A stretch of DNA of 44,016 nt, taken from assembly GCA_033085395.1 (NCBI GenBank), contig JANQBS010000295.1, forward strand, positions 1 to 44,016, read 5' to 3'. The translations under genes and the position numbers were made by a program. The first letter of the stretch is position 1, and every line of letters starts with the position of its first letter. The notes below the pieces were generated by a model. It saw only the letters and a program-made list of their open reading frames with translations. It did not search any database and was not told the origin of the DNA. This DNA comes from Xanthoparmelia taractica (taxonomy: Eukaryota; Ascomycota; Lecanoromycetes; Lecanorales; Parmeliaceae). Shown piece after piece: positions 1 to 12,149 of the stretch.

Positions 1-150
1 TATTCTAAAAATAAGTAAAATGCTTAAGCGAACGCTTATATAATTATAAAATTCTATAAATAGATTAAAAAGATATAATTTTTTGAAAAAAAGTTGAAAA
101 AAAGTTAAAAACGACTATGTTTAATAGATATCACACCTTTCCGACTCGTA
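1..150 (-). mobile_element. Right end of 277-bp TIR element (copy 1, cut by window edge)
   Basis: This is the end of a short non-coding element seen in full at 7085-7361 and 35756-36031. It matches the right part of the 7085 copy in the same orientation and finishes in the terminal inverted repeat ...cacacctttccgactcgta. It holds the same poly-purine stretch of aagttgaaaa-type repeats. The other end lies outside the window, so its duplication cannot be checked. Strand is set arbitrarily: the 35756 copy is called plus. Confidence 0.8.
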
Positions 151-1207
151 TATATAGTAAATCTTTTATTAAATAGATACTATAATAGATAGAAAGAATC
201 TCGCTATTTATTATTTATAGATTTTAAAAAAATATAAGATTTAATATATTTAATAATAGTAGCGTAAATAGAAGAGTTTCTTTATATTTAAATTAGTATA
301 AAAGTGTTAAGAATATAGCTTCTTCGCTTCTTTTTAGCTTATTCTTAATAATTATTTAATAATATTTAAGTAAAATTTTACGTAGAAAAAATATATTAAT
401 CTTATATTTATAATTCTTAAGTTTAAAAATAATAGTAATATTTACTTTCGTTTTATTATAGCGAGTATTATATATTACTTATTAGATATAAGTTCTATAC
501 TTAATAGCTATTTACTATTTATTATTCTTTTAATAATATATATCTTATCTTTTTTTAAAGACTTATATTATATATTGTTAAAGAGTTAGAAAAACTCTTA
601 TAATTACTTTAATAGATATTACTTAATATGCTTTATATATAGAGAACGCTATTATCTTTCTAAAAGTAATTATAATAATATTCGTTTTATAAATTAAGAA
701 ATTTAGTAAAATAAGATATAAGTATTTTAAGATTCTTAGCTAGCTAATTAAAAATATTATTAAATACTTAATTTAATAGTATCTCGAATAGATAGAAATA
801 TATCGAAGTTATTAATTAAATATCGAATTAGATATCTTAAATAATCGATATAATAGATCGATTCTACTTAATAAGTTAAGATATTCTCTATTATAGATAA
901 TTAATAAGTTAAGCTTTAGACGATTAATATTATAATTTAAAACGATTACTCATTAGCTATATATCTTAGTTGAGTCGCTATTTATAGATTATATATTATT
1001 ATTAATCTCGACTCTCTTATATACTTCTTTTATAATTACTTTATTACTATTATTATCTATTATTAACTAGTCTAAATTCTCTAAAGATTCGTCTTTTTCA
1101 AGTATATTATTTATAATCTTAAATACTTTAATAGAGAAGATTATTTATTATAAGCTAATAAAATTCTCGAAGTCGATTAAAATAATTAATATTAACTTTA
1201 TCGAAGT
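151..1207. other. Unassigned RIP-degraded AT-rich DNA
   Basis: This stretch of about 1 kb lies between the TIR element and Copia A. It is very AT-rich with few CA dinucleotides, like the rest of the window. From about 549 one plus-strand frame meets only TAA and TAG stops plus one TGA, which would fit a degraded coding region. In DNA this AT-rich that is weak evidence. I could not match it by eye to the Copia or Gypsy copies here and I recognise no domain. Confidence 0.5.
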
Positions 1208-1328
1208 TATTAAAATATAAGATAAAACACGTAGTAATTATATTAACTAAGAAGTACTAGCTAGAAAAGCGAGATTATAAGGCACGCCTTAGCGTGTTAT
1301 GTGATCTAGTTACGTAACTCGAATTTTA
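1208..1328 (-). repeat. 3' LTR of Copia A
   Basis: 121 bp aligning with the copies at 8044-8164, 11994-12114 (inverted) and 24899-25019 (inverted). This is the most degraded copy: the CACGTG seen near the end of the 8044 copy is tacgta here, a change expected from CpA mutation on both strands. The terminal CA has become TA. Confidence 0.8.
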
Positions 1329-1900
1329 ATACTTTCTCTCGAGTATATTCTTATAAATTCTTTATTTTTTATAAAAATCGAGTAATTAATATAAAAATCG
1401 AAATTTTTATTAGAGAGTTTTTTTAAACGTAGAATAACGTATATAAGATCTAAAATTAATAAATTTTAAAACTTAAATACGATTAACGCGAAGAATTCTC
1501 TCTTATCTTTCTTTATCTTCTATAAAAGATAAATAATTAAAATAAAAAAGATAAGTTAATATAAAGATTAATAATAACTATATTAAAAAGAGAAAGATAT
1601 TAATATTTATTCTAATATTTTATATAAATTTTTATTTTTTATTAAAAAATAATTATTTAAAAAATTTCTTTTAAGTCTAATAAATATATATTAAAAAGTA
1701 ATAATTATAAGATTTAAGAATATATATAAGAATAAAATAAAATAATTAAATAAAATTCTTTTAGCTATATCTAATCGACTATAAGATCTTTACGTGAGAA
1801 TCGTTTTAGAAATAAGATTTAATAATAATAATTAGTAGTAGCGACGAATACAAGTGAAGTACTTAAAGCGCTAAGTCTCATATACGCTAAGAAATAGCTT
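1329..1900 (-). other. 3' untranslated region of Copia A
   Basis: Non-coding DNA between the end of the polyprotein and the 3' LTR. It is collinear with the inverted region 11290-11993 of Copia B, which shows it belongs to the element rather than to an insertion. I see no gene in it. Confidence 0.65.
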
Positions 1901-4900
1901 TTCTAAAATAAGACTTAAAAAGATAATTTAATTTAATTGAATTTTAAAAGCGATTAAATTTATTCTTATATAAAGTCTTAATAAGCTCGTCGACTATTTA
2001 TTCTTTAATAAAAACGTATTCTAAAGCGATATTCTTAGTAGTAACTGACTCTCGCACGTAGTAATATTAAATATCGATATATTTAATACGCGTATAAAAT
2101 TAAGAATTCTTAATTAAAATTATTATTATCTTAATAATTAAATTATTAGAATTAAGCTAATTAAAAAGATTATATAATTAAATAGCTTTCTTAATAATTT
2201 ATATTTAATTAATATACTCGATTTTACAAATTAAAAATATTATAATAAATTATCGCTCAAATAATTAATTAATCGTAGCGCTATTTATATTAAAAATGTA
2301 CTCGAAAGTAAAATATTGAGTATTTTAATTATTAATTTAATTAGCGTTAATATATTTAAATAAAGATTATAAATCTCTTTAAAAAAGAAGTTAATAATTC
2401 ATTATTTATTTAAAATATTAAAAAATATATTTAAAACTTATTTAAATTAAAATTATATTAAGATATTATTAAAATAATATAAGCGATATCTAATTTAATA
2501 TTTAATATTATATATATTAATAAATTAATAGCTAATTAATAGACAATACGAAAAGCTTCGATTATCTAAAAGTCTTCTTTAGTAGTTTAATACTTCTTTA
2601 TACTTATTAAAATAAGAGTTTCTTTACTCTTTTATATATTATATTTAATAATAAATTTCTAAATATAGTTCATTTAATTAAGTTATAAGATTCGATTAAT
2701 TTAATCTCTAATAATAATTATATTAAGATAGTAGTTATACGCGTTTAAATTAATTATCTTAAAGCGCTTATAAAGTTTATCTTTAATAATTTAAATTTTC
2801 TTATTAATAAGATTAACTAATAAAATATTATTTATATAAATAATAATAATAATATTATTATTATTAAAGATTAAGTAATTAATTATAATAGACTTAAAGT
2901 TTAACTTCTTAAAATATATTATTAACATATTATATTAAACTCTAAAGAGCTATTTTAGGTTACATAATATCTTCTTTAATCTATATATCTTATACTTATT
3001 ATTAACTTTAAAATTAATAAGTTATATAACGTAGATAATTTTCTTCACGTTATCGTATAAAAAGATTATTTTAATATTTATTTATTCTAACTTTTAACTT
3101 AGAATTATTATTAAAATAAAATAATTTTATAATTTATAAATTAAATAACGAAGATAAACGTTTTATTAAAGTCTATACTCTCTTGTTATTTAAAGTTATA
3201 TATTATTTAATAAGTCTTATAATAAGCGATCTCTTTTTAAGATTTACGCTTAATTTTATAAACTTATTTATCTTTTAAAATATACGTATTTAAGAAAAAA
3301 TTTATTAAAATATAAATATTATTAATTATAAAAAATTAATTTCTTTTTATATAATAAGCTTTTATTATCTTTTTTAAAAAATATTTATTATCGTTTTCTT
3401 ATAATTTTAAGACTTATATAACTTAAAAGCGTTAACTTTAATTAATAAAATAAGAGAATTTAAAATAAGATTATAATAAGCTTTAAGAATTTTATATTAT
3501 TTTAGCGATTTATATTTCGAAGATTTTTTAATTATTATAGATTATATTATAGATCTCTTATTTAATATTAAGTCTTTAAAGATTATAAATAATATAAGCG
3601 TCTTATTATTAAGCGTTTTAAATAATTTTAATAATTCTTCTAGAAATATACGCGAAAAAAACGCTCTTTAAGTTAAGTATTATATTTTAATTAAAATTTT
3701 AATTTTTATAAAATACTTTAATTTAATTAATATTATAATAATTTTAATTTTTATAAAATACTTTAATTTAATTAATATTATAATAATGTTAATTATTTTA
3801 ATAAAGAATTCGCGTTTTCTTTTAAAGACTCTTTTTTCTAAAATAAATATTAAAGCGAGCTTTTAAATAACGTTAATAATATTATTATAACGCTTATTAT
3901 AAGCCTCTAAAAGTTTAACGTTATTAATTTATTATATTTTATAATAAATAAGTTTTATTAAAATAAGTTTAAATAATATTAAAAAAGATTTCGATCTTAT
4001 TATTAAATAGAAGTATATAATAAAATCTATTAACTTAATAATTAACTAGTCTATTCTTCTTCGCACGATCTTTATACTTAATTTATTTAATATTAATTAT
4101 ATATATTTAATAATATTTAATCTATTTAATAATTCGAAGATAAAATAAATTTAATAAATAATTTATATAAATCTTATAAGAAATAATATCTTAACTTTAG
4201 ATTAATTATAGATTATAAAGATAATTAAATAGTCGAACGAACTTTATTTAGCATTTCTACGATAAACTACTTTCTTTAAATATAGCGCTAGCTTTTTATT
4301 AAATTATCTATTTAAAATATTTTAATTTATTATTTATTTGATAATTATTATGAATAATTCTCTTTTAAATAATATCTTTAAATAAATAATTATTATACTC
4401 GATATTATAATCGAATCGAAGTTAAATATATTTATAATTATTATATTTTACTTAATTTAGAAATAATTTAAACGTTTCTAGTATTATAAATTTTATCTTA
4501 TTTAATATAAAATAGATATCGAATCTAAGAATCTTAATATTTAAGAAAATTATTATAAATTTTTAACTATTATAAAAAGAGTAAAATAAATCTTAAATAT
4601 TACTATAAATTAGATTATTTTCTTAATATCTTAATTTAATATAGCGCTTATACGTTTTTAATTTTTATATTAATAATATTACACGATTTATAGATATCTT
4701 TAGAGAATAAAACGATAAAATTTATTTTAATATATATTTTAATTAGCTTCTTAATGTTTTAATAGCTTATATAATTATAATAACTATATTATATTCATAA
4801 GATTTTCTTATTAATTTAAGACTCTACGATATTAATATCGATAGCGAAAATACTTATAATAAATAAAAACTTATTATAAGCGATAATATCTTTATTAATT

Positions 4901-5600
4901 ATTGTTAAGTATATTAAAATATTTACTTAGATATTGAGAATATAAAGTCGATTACGCTAGCGCTTAAAAATAATATTATATTTCTTAATATTAATCTCGT
5001 TAGATATAAAAGAGAGAATAATTTTTAATTCTTTAGCTATTTTTAAGAAATTAAATAAAACTTATTAATTAAAACGTATTAAATATTATTAATAATTAAT
5101 ATACGTTTATTTTTAAATCTCTTACACTTTAATTAAATACGCTTAACTCTCTCGATTATAATATAGTTTATAATCTTATTAATTTTAATTAATATAGCGA
5201 ATAAAATAATAACTTAAAAGATTAAATAATTTAAATTATATATTAAAAATATACGTAGTTAATAAATTATAACGTTAATACTATAAAAATTATAAATATT
5301 AATAAGATCTTTATTATTATTTTAAATAGCGTTAACGTCTTAAAATAAGATTAAGAGATTCGATTTTAGAGAGCTTGAAATTAAGCGATTAAATAGATTA
5401 TTACTAAGCTTAATTACTTAATATAAATCACGAAGCTATAAATCGCCGATAATTTAATATATATTATAATAGTAATAACTTCGATAATAAACTTTTAAGA
5501 AGAATTATTCTTATTCTTATTATTCTCATTTAAGAAATTCTTTTCTTTACGATTACTATAATCTTTATAATTATTATAATTATCTCGATTACGTCTATTA
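1900..5600 (-). pseudogene. Copia A pol remnant (protease, integrase, RT, RNase H)
   Basis: Translating the minus strand, with stops read through as former Gln or Trp codons, gives the Copia order. The RT motif family SLYGLKQ is seen as RLKKILCNLK at 2951-2982, followed by the catalytic YxDD box at 2821-2838, now YINN because both Asp codons became Asn. RNase H follows, ending near the residues ELIKTLYKNKFNRF at about 1940-1990. The protease and integrase lie between the gag zinc knuckle and the RT and are recognised mostly by position and by collinearity with Copia B. A 45-bp tandem duplication sits at 3695-3784. The loss of both catalytic Asp codons and dozens of stops make it non-functional. 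Confidence 0.75.
3695..3784. repeat. 45-bp tandem duplication, 2 copies
   Basis: Two adjacent near-identical 45-bp units (3695-3739 and 3740-3784) of AT-rich sequence within the Copia A integrase-RT region. The unit length is a multiple of three, so it would not have shifted the frame. Confidence 0.85.
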
Positions 5601-5609
5601 TCTTTTTTA

Positions 5610-6500
5610 TTATTAATATCTTTAAACTTTAAATAAAAATATAAAATAATATATTCGAAAGCGTTATATTAGTTCTTTTTATAATAATTATAGTATTTAT
5701 AGATTTAAGTATAAATACGAGAATTATTAATATAAGCTCTCGATTAAATCTTATTTTTAAAGTAATCTTCGACGATAATTAAAATAATTACAGTCTATAA
5801 AATATATATAAAGATATTATTAATTAACGTAATTAATATTTATACTTCGACGATAATAATAGAGCTTATTAAATTCGTAATAATATTAATAAATCTCGTA
5901 ATAATATAGTTTAAATCGAATTTCGACTCGCTATTATTATTAAAAGTATTATAAATCTAATTATATTACTTATAGTATAAATTATAAACTAAGTTTAAGC
6001 TTAAATAAAAGCGATAGATTTTTTAATTCTTATCGAAATAAAGCTTAAAGAATAAAATATTAAACTTTTTTAGTATTTTTATAAATTTATCGATATAGCT
6101 TTAAAAATTATTATTATATCTCGCGAGAGTAATATTATTTATTTTTTTAAAAATAAAATTAAAAATATCGAAGTCTTAAGACTTAAACTTCTTAAGAATC
6201 GTCTAGATATCTTTAACGTTCATTTTATTCTTTATTATAAAGCGAGCGTTTCGCTTATAGCGAGATTTAAATATAATATAAATCTTATTATAAGCTTATT
6301 CTCACGTCTTAATTTTCTTAATAATAATCGTATAATATATCGTCGCTAATAATAATTAAGACCATAAAGTTTTTAGCGATATATCGCTAAATATCTAAGA
6401 GCTTTAATTTATTCTTAATTTATTATCTTTATATTTAATAATTAAAGATATTTTTAAATTTATCGATATTATCGAAACGACTTAAAAAGATTAAGATTTT
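5610..6500 (-). pseudogene. Copia A gag remnant with zinc knuckle
   Basis: The minus-strand frame includes an ATG at 6221-6223 and reads MNVKDI, stop, TILKKFKS, then a stretch with SYIDKFIKILKKFN that resembles the Copia gag (UBN2-type) family. A CX2CX4HX4C zinc knuckle is placed at about 5651-5696 by spacing, although its Cys codons are now mostly Tyr (tgt to tat). The frame stays open upstream of the ATG (IYIIFKSRYKRNARFIIKNK), so the ATG is probably internal rather than the true start. The protein would package element RNA in virus-like particles. It is inactive because of in-frame stops. Confidence 0.68.
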
Positions 6501-8042
6501 AATTTCTTTAGTCGATATAATTAAAGCTTAAAGTTCTTAAAATTAATAAAGTTAATAATATTAATAAGTCGAGTTTTATTTAAAAATTAAAGAAATCTTT
6601 ATTAGAGATTAACTTCGATAATATTTTAGAAATAAATTATCTTAAGATAGAAATTAAATTAACGAAAGTAATTAAAGTATACTCGCTATCGATATCGCTA
6701 TTCGATAGACTTATAAATATTTCAAGTATATAGAGAAAATCTCTTTTAATCTTAAAATTAACTCGATATAAGCGAAATTTTTATTATCGAAGAGCGAAGA
6801 AATAAATTAATATAGCGTAGCTAATAGCGCTTTATTAAGATAACTCTCTTATAAAGTATAAGAATTTTAATTTTAAAATAAATAATATAAACGAATAATA
6901 AGAAAGAAAGTTATTAATCTTTATAGATCTTAAAGACTCTTCTCTATCTAAGTTACACTAATTATTCTAATTATTCTAATCTTTATTATTCTAACTATCT
7001 TAATCTAAGAATTATAATATATATTTTAATCGTTTACTTTTAATTTATTTAATTATATTTCTCTTAATTAAGAAATCACTTATTTACGAGTCGAAAAGAT
7101 ATGATATATTTGATGGTATAAGACCAGTTTTTCGAATATTATATCGAAAGGTGTAGGATATCCCATACTTTCATTGGGTTTTTAATAAATATATTACGTA
7201 ATATTATTTTATATTCTAAAAATACGTAAAAAGCTTAAGCGAACGCTTATATAATTATAAAATTCTATAAATAGATTAAAAAGATATAATTTTTTAAAAA
7301 AAAGTTAAAAAAAAGTTAAAAACGAATATGTTCAACAGATACCACACCTTTTCGACCCGTACGCTTATTTATATTAAAAACTTTTTATTTCTATAATAAT
7401 AAGATTTAATCTATTTATCTTTATCTTTAATCTTTAATAAAAATTAAAAAATTAAGTATCTTCGCCCTAAGATTTAATTAATTTTATTTTAATCTCTATT
7501 AGCGAAAGCTAAGATAATAATTAAGCTCGTTTATTCTTCTTTTTCTTAACTCGTTTAGATTTAATCTTCGTCTATAATAACTAAGATAACTAATTTCTCG
7601 TTGTTATTACGAATATTACGTAGTTAATCTTAGACTTTAAAGTCTATATACTCGCTATCTAATTCAATATTTTAATATAATAAATAAGAATATATTTTTC
7701 TTTATTTAGCGTATTTTATATAAAAAAACTAATAATATTTTAGAGACTATAATAAGTATATAATTCTAATTAATCGCGTAGCGAGACTTGATATTATCGA
7801 TCTTAAGACGTGAAGTCGCGAGAAAGCGCTAAGAGATAAATCTTAGTCCTTAATTTAATAGCGAGTTATAATCGTTTAAACACTAAATAATTATTTTAAT
7901 ATAGAAAATATCTATTATAAAGAGATTATTAAATAATCGTTATAATAACACTTAGCATCGCGATAGATACTAAAGAATTATCGTAATAGTAATAGATTAT
8001 AATGCAACTAAATTATTATCGAGTATAGTTCGAGCTTATAAT
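6500..8042 (-). pseudogene. Long pre-gag coding region of Copia A with basic motif
   Basis: About 1.26 kb (after removing the TIR element) lies between the primer-binding site and the recognised gag homology. In the frame starting at 8042 the minus strand shows only TAA/TAG/TGA stops explicable by RIP. It encodes a basic cluster KIKSKRVKKKKNKRA at 7524-7568 that resembles a nuclear localisation signal. Copia D has the matching cluster KIKFKRAEKKKSKRA at 25471-25515 in the same phase relative to its primer-binding site, 150 versus 158 codons downstream. That conservation argues for real coding. It could be an N-terminal extension of gag or a separate ORF; a frameshift separates it from the gag ATG frame in this copy. 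Confidence 0.55.
7085..7361 (-). mobile_element. 277-bp TIR element (copy 2), inserted in Copia A
   Basis: The ends are inverted repeats of about 23 bp, tacgagtcgaaaag...cttttcgacccgta. It is flanked by the 8-bp duplication cacttatt (7077-7084) and cgcttatt (7362-7369), differing by one RIP-type base. The sister Copia D has a single copy of this target (tataagcg at 25713-25720, read on the opposite strand) and no insertion, which gives a natural empty site. It has no coding capacity. An 8-bp duplication suggests mobilisation by a hAT-like transposase, although the TACGGG termini are not typical of that family. Confidence 0.88.
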
Positions 8043-8043
8043 C
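8028..8043 (-). other. Primer-binding site of Copia A
   Basis: Directly inside the 5' LTR the minus strand reads gattataagctcgaac. After allowing RIP changes (TGA to TAA) this resembles ggttatgagccc, the complement of the anticodon stem-loop of initiator tRNA-Met (gggctcataacc). Copia-type elements are known to prime from a tRNA-Met half molecule cleaved in the anticodon loop. The match is by eye only. Confidence 0.6.
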
Positions 8044-8164
8044 TAATAAAATATAAAATAGAACACGTAGTAGTTATATTAGCTAAGAAGTACTAGCTAG
8101 AAAAGCGAGATTATAAGACACGCCTTAGCGTGTTACGTGATCTAGTCACGTGACTCGAATTTCA
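8044..8164 (-). repeat. 5' LTR of Copia A
   Basis: 121 bp; on the minus strand it begins tgaaattcgagtcacgtgac and ends tattttatta. It keeps the palindrome gtcacgtgac and a second acgtga-type site. It is well preserved compared with the left copy. It abuts the truncated Copia B at 8165. Confidence 0.82.
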
Positions 8165-11100
8165 ATAAAGTATTTACTTAAAGTATTATTTTTAAGTATT
8201 AACGCAATCGACTTTATGCGCTCGATATTTAAATAAATATCTTAATATACTTAATAATAGTTAATAAAGATATTTTCGCTTATAATAAGTCCCTATTTAC
8301 TATAAGTGCTCTCGCTATTAATATTAATATTCTAAAGCTTTAAATTAATAAGAAAATCTTACGAATATAATATAATTATTATAATTATTAAGACTATTAA
8401 AATATTAAAAAGCTAATTAAGATATATATCGAAATAAATCTTATTATTTTATTCTTTAAAGATATCTGTAAATCGTCTAATATTATTAATATAAAAGTGA
8501 AAACGTATAAGCGTTATGTCGAATCGAGACGTTAAGAAAACGATCTAATTTATAGTAATATTTAAGATTTATTTTATTCTTTTTATAATAATAATAAATT
8601 TTTTTTTTAAATAATAAGACTCTTAAATTCGATATCTACTTTATATTAAATAAGATAGAACTTACAATTCTTAGAGCGTATAAATTATTCTTAATTTTAA
8701 GTGAAATATAATAATCATAAATATATTTAACTTTAAGTCGATTATAATATCGAGTACGATAACTATAATATATATATATCGCTTATTTAAAGATATTATC
8801 TAGAAGAAAATTATCTCTAATAATCTCTAAATAAATAATAAATTAAAACATCTTAAATAGATAGTTTAATAAAAAATTAGCGCTATTCTTAAAGAAAGTA
8901 TATTATTATAAAAGTATTAAACGAAATTTATTTAAATATTTAATTATCTTCGCAATCTATAGCTATTCTTAAATCGTAATATTATTTTTTACAAGATCTA
9001 TATAGATTATTTATTAAATTTATTCTATCTTCGAATTATCGAATAAATCGAGTGTTATTATATATATATAATTAATATCGAGTAAATTGAGTATTAAGAT
9101 CGTGCGTATAAGAATAAACTAGTTAATTATTAAGTTAATAGATTTTATTATATAATATAATAAGATTAAAATCTTTTTTAATGATATCTAGATTAATAAA
9201 ATCTCGCTTAGATTTATTTTAATAAAATTTACTTGTCGTAAGATATAATAAGCTAATAATACTCAGCTTTTGAAATCTCGTAGTAAGCGTTATAATAACG
9301 CTATTAACGCTATTTAAAAGCTCGCTTTAATATTTATCTTAAAGAAGAAAGTCTTTAAAGAAGATATAAATTCTTTATTAAAGCGATTAATTTTATCGCG
9401 ATATTAGCTAAAAGAAAATATCTTATAAAGATTGAAATCTTAATTAAAGTATAGTTTTTCACTCGAAAAGCGTTATCTTCGCGTATATCTTTAAAAAGAT
9501 TATTAAAATTATTTAAAACGCTTAATAATAAGACGTATACGTTATTTATAATCTTTAAATACTCGATATTAAATAAAATATTTATAATAAAATTTATAAT
9601 AATTAAAAAATCTTCGAAACGCGAATTACTTAAATAATATACAATTCTTAAAGCTTATTGTAATTTTATTTTAAATTTTCTTATTTTATTAATTAAAGCT
9701 AACGTTTTTAAGCTATATAAGTCTTAAAGTTATAAAAATATAATATTAAACGTATATTAGAAAATATAATAAAAGCTAATTATATAGAAAGAAGTTAATC
9801 TTTTTATAATTAATAATAGTTAAACTCTAATAAATCTTTTCTCGAATATAAATATTTTAGAGAATAAATAAATTCAAAAAATTAAGCGTAAATTCTAAAA
9901 AGAGATTACTCGCTATAAGATTTATTAAATATAATATAACTTCGAATAGCGTAAGAATATAGACTTTAATAAGACGTTTATCTTTATTATTAGATTTATA
10001 AACTATAAAGTTATTTTTATCTTAGCGATAATTCTAAATTAAGAGCTAAAATAAATAAATATTAAAATACTCTTTTATATAATATTATAAAGAAAATTAT
10101 CTACGTTATATAACTTATCGACTTTAAAATTAATAATAAATATAAAATATATAGACTAAAGAAGACGCTATACGATCTAAAATAACTTTTTAAATTTTAA
10201 TATAATACTCTAATAATATATCTTAAAAAGCTAGACTGCGAGTTTATTACGATCGACTACTTGATCTTTAATAACGATATTATTATTATTATTATTATCT
10301 ATATAAATAATATTCTATTAATTAATTTTAATAAAAAGAAAATTTAGAGTATTAAAGATAAGCTTTATAAGCGCTTTAAGATAATTAATTTAGATGCGTA
10401 TAGTTATTATCACGATATAATTATTATTAGAGATTAAGTTAATTAAATCTTATAACTTAATCAAACGAATTATATTTAAAAATCTATTATTAAATATAAT
10501 ATATAAAAGAGTAAAGAAACTCTTATTTTAATAAATATAAAGAAGTATTAGATTACTAAAGAAGACTTTTAGATAATCGAAGCTTTTCGTATTATCTATT
10601 AATTAGCTATTAACTCGCTAATATATATAATAATAAAGTTTAAATTAAATATTAATCTATATTATTTTAATAATATCTTAATATAAATTTAATTTAAATA
10701 AGTTTTATTAAAAGATTATTAAACGTATCTTTTAATATTTTAAAAAAAATAATTAATAACTAATTTATCTTTTAGGAAGATTTAAAATCTTTATTTAAAT
10801 ATATCGACGCTAATTAAACTAATATTTAAGATACTCGATATTTTATTTTTAAATATAGATTTAATATAAATAACGTTACGATTAACTAATTATCTACCGA
10901 TTAACTAATTATCTACCGATTAACTAATTATCTAAGCGATAATTTATTATAACGCTTTTAATTTATAAAGTCGACTATATTAATTAAATATAAGTTATTA
11001 AGAAAATTATTTAATTATATTATTTTTTTAATTAGCTTATATTTAGCGACTTAATTATTTAGACGACAATAATCTATTATAATAATTAGAGTGCAATAGC

Positions 11101-11290
11101 CCTAGCTAAGAATCTTCAATTATATACGCGGACTAAGTATATCGATGTTAATATCATTACGTTCGAGAGTAAGTTACTATCGAAAATATTACTCTAGAAT
11201 ACGTCTTCACTAAAAGATAAGTAATCGATAAACTTATTAAGACTTTATATAAGAATAAATTTAATCGCTTTTAAGATCTAATTAAGCTAA
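8165..11290 (+). pseudogene. Copia B pol remnant (integrase part, RT, RNase H)
   Basis: The plus-strand translation shows RLKKTLYDLK at 10153-10185 (Copia RT SLYGLKQ family), then CEFITIDYLIF and the catalytic box at 10300-10317, now YINN instead of YVDD. The RNase H end is recognisable by SAIALAKN and TRTKYIDV at about 11090-11145 (Copia DNQ-SAIALAKNP...RTKHIDV). This last part is less mutated than the rest. A 19-bp triplication at 10880-10936 adds 38 bp relative to Copia A, which would shift the frame in RNase H. The integrase portion at about 8450-9120 is recognised by collinearity with A. It is inactive. Confidence 0.75.
10880..10936. repeat. 19-bp tandem repeat, 3 copies
   Basis: Units at 10880-10898, 10899-10917 and 10918-10936, consensus gattaactaattatctacc. 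The same place in Copia A (near 2270) has only one unit, so B gained two. The added 38 bp is not a multiple of three. Confidence 0.9.
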
Positions 11291-11993
11291 AAAAAAATTT
11301 AAGTCTTATTTTAGAGAAGCTATTCTTTAGAGAAGCTATAATCTAACTATTATTATTATTATTATAGTTATCTATAATTATCACTACGACTATTAAATCT
11401 ATAGGGCTCTTTCGGGGGGCCCTGGCCTATATAAGAATTAGCGTTTTAGATACTTTTTTCTATTCGCCGCTACTACTAGTTACTATTGCTAAGTTTTATT
11501 TTATAAACGATCTTCGCGTAGAAACCTTATAGTTAATTAGATGCAGCTAGAAAAATCATATTTAATTATTTTATTTCACTCTTATATATATTCTTCGATC
11601 TTATAACTATTAATTTTTAATATATATCTATTAAACTTAAAAGAAATTTTTTAAATAGTTATTTTTTAATAAAAAATATAATATTTATATAGAATATTAA
11701 AAGAAATATTAGTATCTTTTTCTTTTCGATATAGTCGTTTTTAGTCTTTATATTAACTTATTCTTTTTACTTTAATTACTTATCTTTTATAAAAGAAGAT
11801 ATTATAAAAAAGAGATAAGAGAGAGAATTTTCGCGCTAATCGCATTTAAGTTTAAAATCCGTTAACTTTAAATCTCGTGTAAATTATTCTATATTTAAAA
11901 AGACTCTCTAGTGAAAATTTCGATTTTTATATTAATTACTCGGCTTTTCATGGGGCGAAGAGAGTCTATAAGAATACGCTCGAGAGGGATTGT
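11290..11993 (+). other. 3' untranslated region of Copia B, with a GC-rich patch
   Basis: Non-coding DNA collinear (inverted) with 1329-1900 of Copia A. At 11404-11430 it holds a short GC-rich patch, gggctctttcggggggccct, with complementary arms agggc/gccct, followed by ggcctatataag. Copia A has no equivalent of this patch. No gene is seen. Confidence 0.6.
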
Positions 11994-12114
11994 TGAAATT
12001 AGGGTCGCGTGACTAGATCACGTGACACGCTAAGACGTGTCTTATAATCTCGCTTTCCTAGCTAATACTTCTTAATTAATACAACTACTACGTGTTCTAC
12101 CTTATATTTTATTA
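11994..12114 (+). repeat. 3' LTR of Copia B
   Basis: 121 bp starting tgaaattagggtcgcgtgac and ending tattttatta. It is collinear with the LTRs at 1208, 8044 and 24899. Only one LTR is present because the element is 5'-truncated. Confidence 0.8.
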
Positions 12115-12149
12115 GAATTAATAGCGTGAAAAATCTATCGAAATATACT

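Larger units (their letters stand above)
1208..8164 (-). mobile_element. Ty1/Copia LTR retrotransposon A, complete but inactivated
   Basis: A full-length minus-strand element bounded by direct 121-bp repeats at 1208-1328 (3' LTR) and 8044-8164 (5' LTR). Reading leftward from 8043 it contains a primer-binding site, a long open region with a basic motif, gag with a zinc knuckle, and a pol region with the Copia order protease, integrase, reverse transcriptase, RNase H. It is about 6.7 kb once the 277-bp TIR element and its duplication are removed. All reading frames are broken by TAA/TAG stops. I found no convincing 5-bp target duplication: the left flank ends gaagt and the right begins ataaa. 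The left LTR is more mutated than the right one. Confidence 0.82.
8165..12114 (+). mobile_element. Copia element B, 5'-truncated, same family as A
   Basis: A plus-strand Copia running from the middle of the pol gene to its 3' LTR. Its first bases align with the minus strand of Copia A at about 4860-4990, so the 5' LTR, gag and protease are missing. The truncation falls exactly at the outer edge of the Copia A LTR, as if A had inserted into B or the two had recombined. The missing 5' part is not found to the left of A. It ends in an LTR at 11994-12114 and directly abuts the gag region of Gypsy I. Confidence 0.78.

Noticed and set aside
2700..2900. CRISPR-like or satellite arrays from runs such as aataataat
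   Set aside because: These are low-complexity Ile/Asn codon runs within RT and gag, without spaced repeat units.
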